From CAYRVX01 sp964642165 (lineage in GTDB: Bacteria > Planctomycetota > Phycisphaerae > SM23-33), in assembly GCA_964642165.1 (NCBI GenBank), contig CAZXOC010000321.1:1-7865 (forward strand): DNA of 7,865 nt. Reading direction: 5' to 3'. Positions 7,265 through 7,865 of this stretch are shown here, one piece after another; position 1 is the first letter of the stretch; each line of letters begins with the position of its first letter. A model generated the notes under the pieces. It saw nothing but the letters and a program-made list of their open reading frames with translations, had not been told where the DNA came from and made no database searches. Made by a program: the position numbers and the translations under genes.

Positions 7265-7298
7265 TAGTAAAGCAGTCGGGTTTGTTTCCTGCTTTGCC
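7247..7298 (+). repeat. 11-bp perfect inverted repeat with three AAAGCAG-type motifs
   Basis: GGCAAAGCAGG (7247-7257) is the exact reverse complement of CCTGCTTTGCC (7288-7298), with 30 bases between. A further AAAGCAG sits at 7269-7275, so the motif occurs at 7250-7256, 7269-7275 and, inverted, 7289-7295, with starts 19 and 20 bases apart, about two helical turns. A related CTGCTTGCCCGC lies at 7196-7207 and resembles CTGCTTTGCCCGC at 7289-7301 with one base missing. The set overlaps the candidate promoter, which fits an operator array. In RNA, either AAAGCAG copy could pair with the CTGCTTT, giving alternative hairpins. Function is inferred from position only. Confidence 0.5.
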
Positions 7299-7462
7299 CG
7301 CATGTGAGTAAGTGGGTTTGTGAGGGCGGCGGAAGGGTCCTCTGGAGACCCCTCTCGTCGGCCAGAAGACGCCTTGGGGAAAGGAAGTGCGTTCCCTGGA
7401 CGCCTCCCGCTGAGTTGATGGGCGGAATTCATCCATGCTCTCAGCTATGGAGCGGGGACGTG
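7271..7462 (+). other. Lower-GC leader region before the last gene
   Basis: This non-coding stretch has no convincing open frame. Bases 7261-7320 are about 47% G+C and 7321-7440 about 63%, below the surrounding genes. Apart from the motif set at its left end, I see a short hairpin, GGGTC (7335-7339) with GACCC (7347-7351), and a GGAATTCATCC stretch near 7423 of no clear meaning. It would be the 5' leader if the candidate promoter is used. I recognise no known riboswitch or RNA family in it. Confidence 0.45.
7449..7452 (+). promoter_or_regulatory. Shine-Dalgarno site for the last gene
   Basis: GGAG lies ten bases before the ATG at 7463 and seven before an adjacent in-frame GTG at 7460. A second purine run, GGGGA (7454-7458), lies four bases before the ATG. 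Either start is possible and they differ by one residue. Confidence 0.5.
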
Positions 7463-7865
7463 ATGCTGACCGTGAGATCATGGGCAGCCGCGGCGGCGGC
7501 GCTGCTGGGCTGTGTCGCGCTGGGGCGCGGCGCCCCGGTCGACGGCAACGGCGAGACCGACGCGCCCGTCTCCGGATATCCGGGACTCGTGACGGTGCGC
7601 GACCCCGTCGAGGGCGTCTTCCAGTCGCCCAGTTGGGATATCCAGGCCGTCGAGTTCTGGGAATCGCGAAAGGGCCTGCATCTTCGCGTGGACACGGTTG
7701 GGCCCCTCGACCGCAACGGCGGGGACACCAGCATCACGGGGACGACGAGGTTCGTGGCGCTTCTGACCGACGCGGCCACGTCGGAGACGAAGAGGATCGA
7801 GCTGGCCATGACCGAGAGCACGGAGGAGCTGCACCTCGACGGTGTCCGCATCGAACACGGGCAGT
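7463..7865 (+). CDS. Exported protein of unknown function, N-terminal part (runs off window)
   Basis: The frame is open to the window end and gives 134 residues with no stop. The start MLTVRSWAAAAAALLGCVALGRG looks like an export signal: one arginine, then a hydrophobic alanine/leucine run. LLGC could be a lipobox (Cys16), which would make it a lipoprotein; the Leu at the -2 position is not ideal, so ordinary signal-peptidase cleavage near ALG or GRGA is the alternative. The mature part opens with acidic DGNGETDAPVSGYPG, then VRDPVEGVFQSPSWDIQAVEFWES and GLHLRVDTVGPLDRNGGDTS. The alternating hydrophobic pattern suggests beta-strands, in a style seen at the start of many large secreted planctomycete proteins. 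I cannot assign a family; the diagnostic C-terminus (for example a sorting signal) lies outside. Upstream are a plausible Shine-Dalgarno site, a leader and a candidate promoter, so it is probably transcribed separately from the five-gene run. Confidence 0.72.
   Translation, partial: MLTVRSWAAAAAALLGCVALGRGAPVDGNGETDAPVSGYPGLVTVRDPVEGVFQSPSWDIQAVEFWESRKGLHLRVDTVGPLDRNGGDTSITGTTRFVALLTDAATSETKRIELAMTESTEELHLDGVRIEHGQ

Larger units (their letters stand above)
7040..7267 (+). pseudogene. Collapsed remnant of an NHL/FlgD-Ig gene copy
   Basis: This is a truncated relative of the gene just upstream. Bases 7060-7114 match 4804-4858 at 51 of 55 positions and encode RSGLRQELLWDGRDDDGK, against RPGLRQELLWDGTDDDGK in the intact protein. 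Similarity probably extends left to about 7040 (RAARRPP against RAAPPPPL) with a one-codon gap. Bases 7123-7188 then match 6412-6477 at about 53 of 66 positions, giving GTAETHDRAAGGMGDLLDAR against GTAETHDRVSGGILGPLDAG. So about 1.55 kb present between these sites in the intact gene is absent, yet both pieces stay in one frame, which is also that of the upstream gene beyond its stop. The tail 7189-7267 has no visible match. No signal peptide or convincing start exists (an ATG would have to come from outside the homologous region, or TTG at 7070), so I regard it as decayed rather than expressed. Confidence 0.75.

Noticed and set aside
7013..7267. Stop-codon read-through extension of the NHL-type protein
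   Set aside because: The frame does continue past the TAG, but the added part repeats internal pieces of the same protein and then loses similarity, which fits a decayed copy better than a functional extension.
7335..7351. Short hairpin GGGTC/GACCC as a terminator
   Set aside because: Only five pairs with no following T-run; this is expected by chance.
2915..7432. Very long open frame on the - strand (about 1500 codons) opposite the two propeller genes
   Set aside because: Its translation is low-complexity (Ala, Arg, Gly, Val, Pro, Asp) with no motif or signal. The + strand encodes clear domains with ribosome sites. Such frames arise from G/C third-position bias.

Overview
The window is a high-GC bacterial segment with all recognisable genes on the + strand. 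The strong G/C third-position bias, together with secreted PQQ-like and NHL-like beta-propeller proteins of a type abundant in Planctomycetota, suggests a planctomycete, possibly of the Phycisphaerae or a related uncultured lineage. This taxonomic call is an inference from gene content; no marker gene is present.

Layout. Positions 1-690 hold the 3' part of a diaminopimelate epimerase gene (dapF; the 5' end lies outside). It is followed after 13 bases by a 554-aa protein I do not recognise (704-2368), then by an overlapping class I SAM-dependent methyltransferase (2337-2975). After 14 bases comes a secreted PQQ-like (BamB-type fold) propeller protein (2990-4519). After a 45-base gap carrying a hairpin comes a secreted 815-aa protein with an N-terminal FlgD-type Ig-like segment and NHL-like propeller repeats (4565-7012). 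The tight spacing suggests that these five genes could be co-transcribed. The first three are cytoplasmic and the last two exported, so they need not share one pathway.

From 7013 to 7462 there is no intact gene. The first half contains a degenerate remnant of the NHL/FlgD-Ig gene: two pieces homologous to sites about 1.6 kb apart in the intact gene are joined in frame. The second half drops to roughly 47% G+C around 7261-7320. It holds a candidate sigma-70-like promoter, a strong hairpin, and a set of AAAGCAG/CTGCTTT motifs spaced 19-20 bases apart that includes an 11-bp perfect inverted repeat. These look like the control region of the last gene, a partial exported protein of unknown function (7463 to the window end).

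The most interesting points are the collapsed in-frame gene remnant, the motif array in front of the last gene, the replaced arginines near both catalytic cysteines of the DapF-like enzyme, and the unrecognised 554-aa protein. I see no defence system, CRISPR array, transposase, integrase, tRNA or rRNA. Nothing here clearly amounts to a new multi-gene system.
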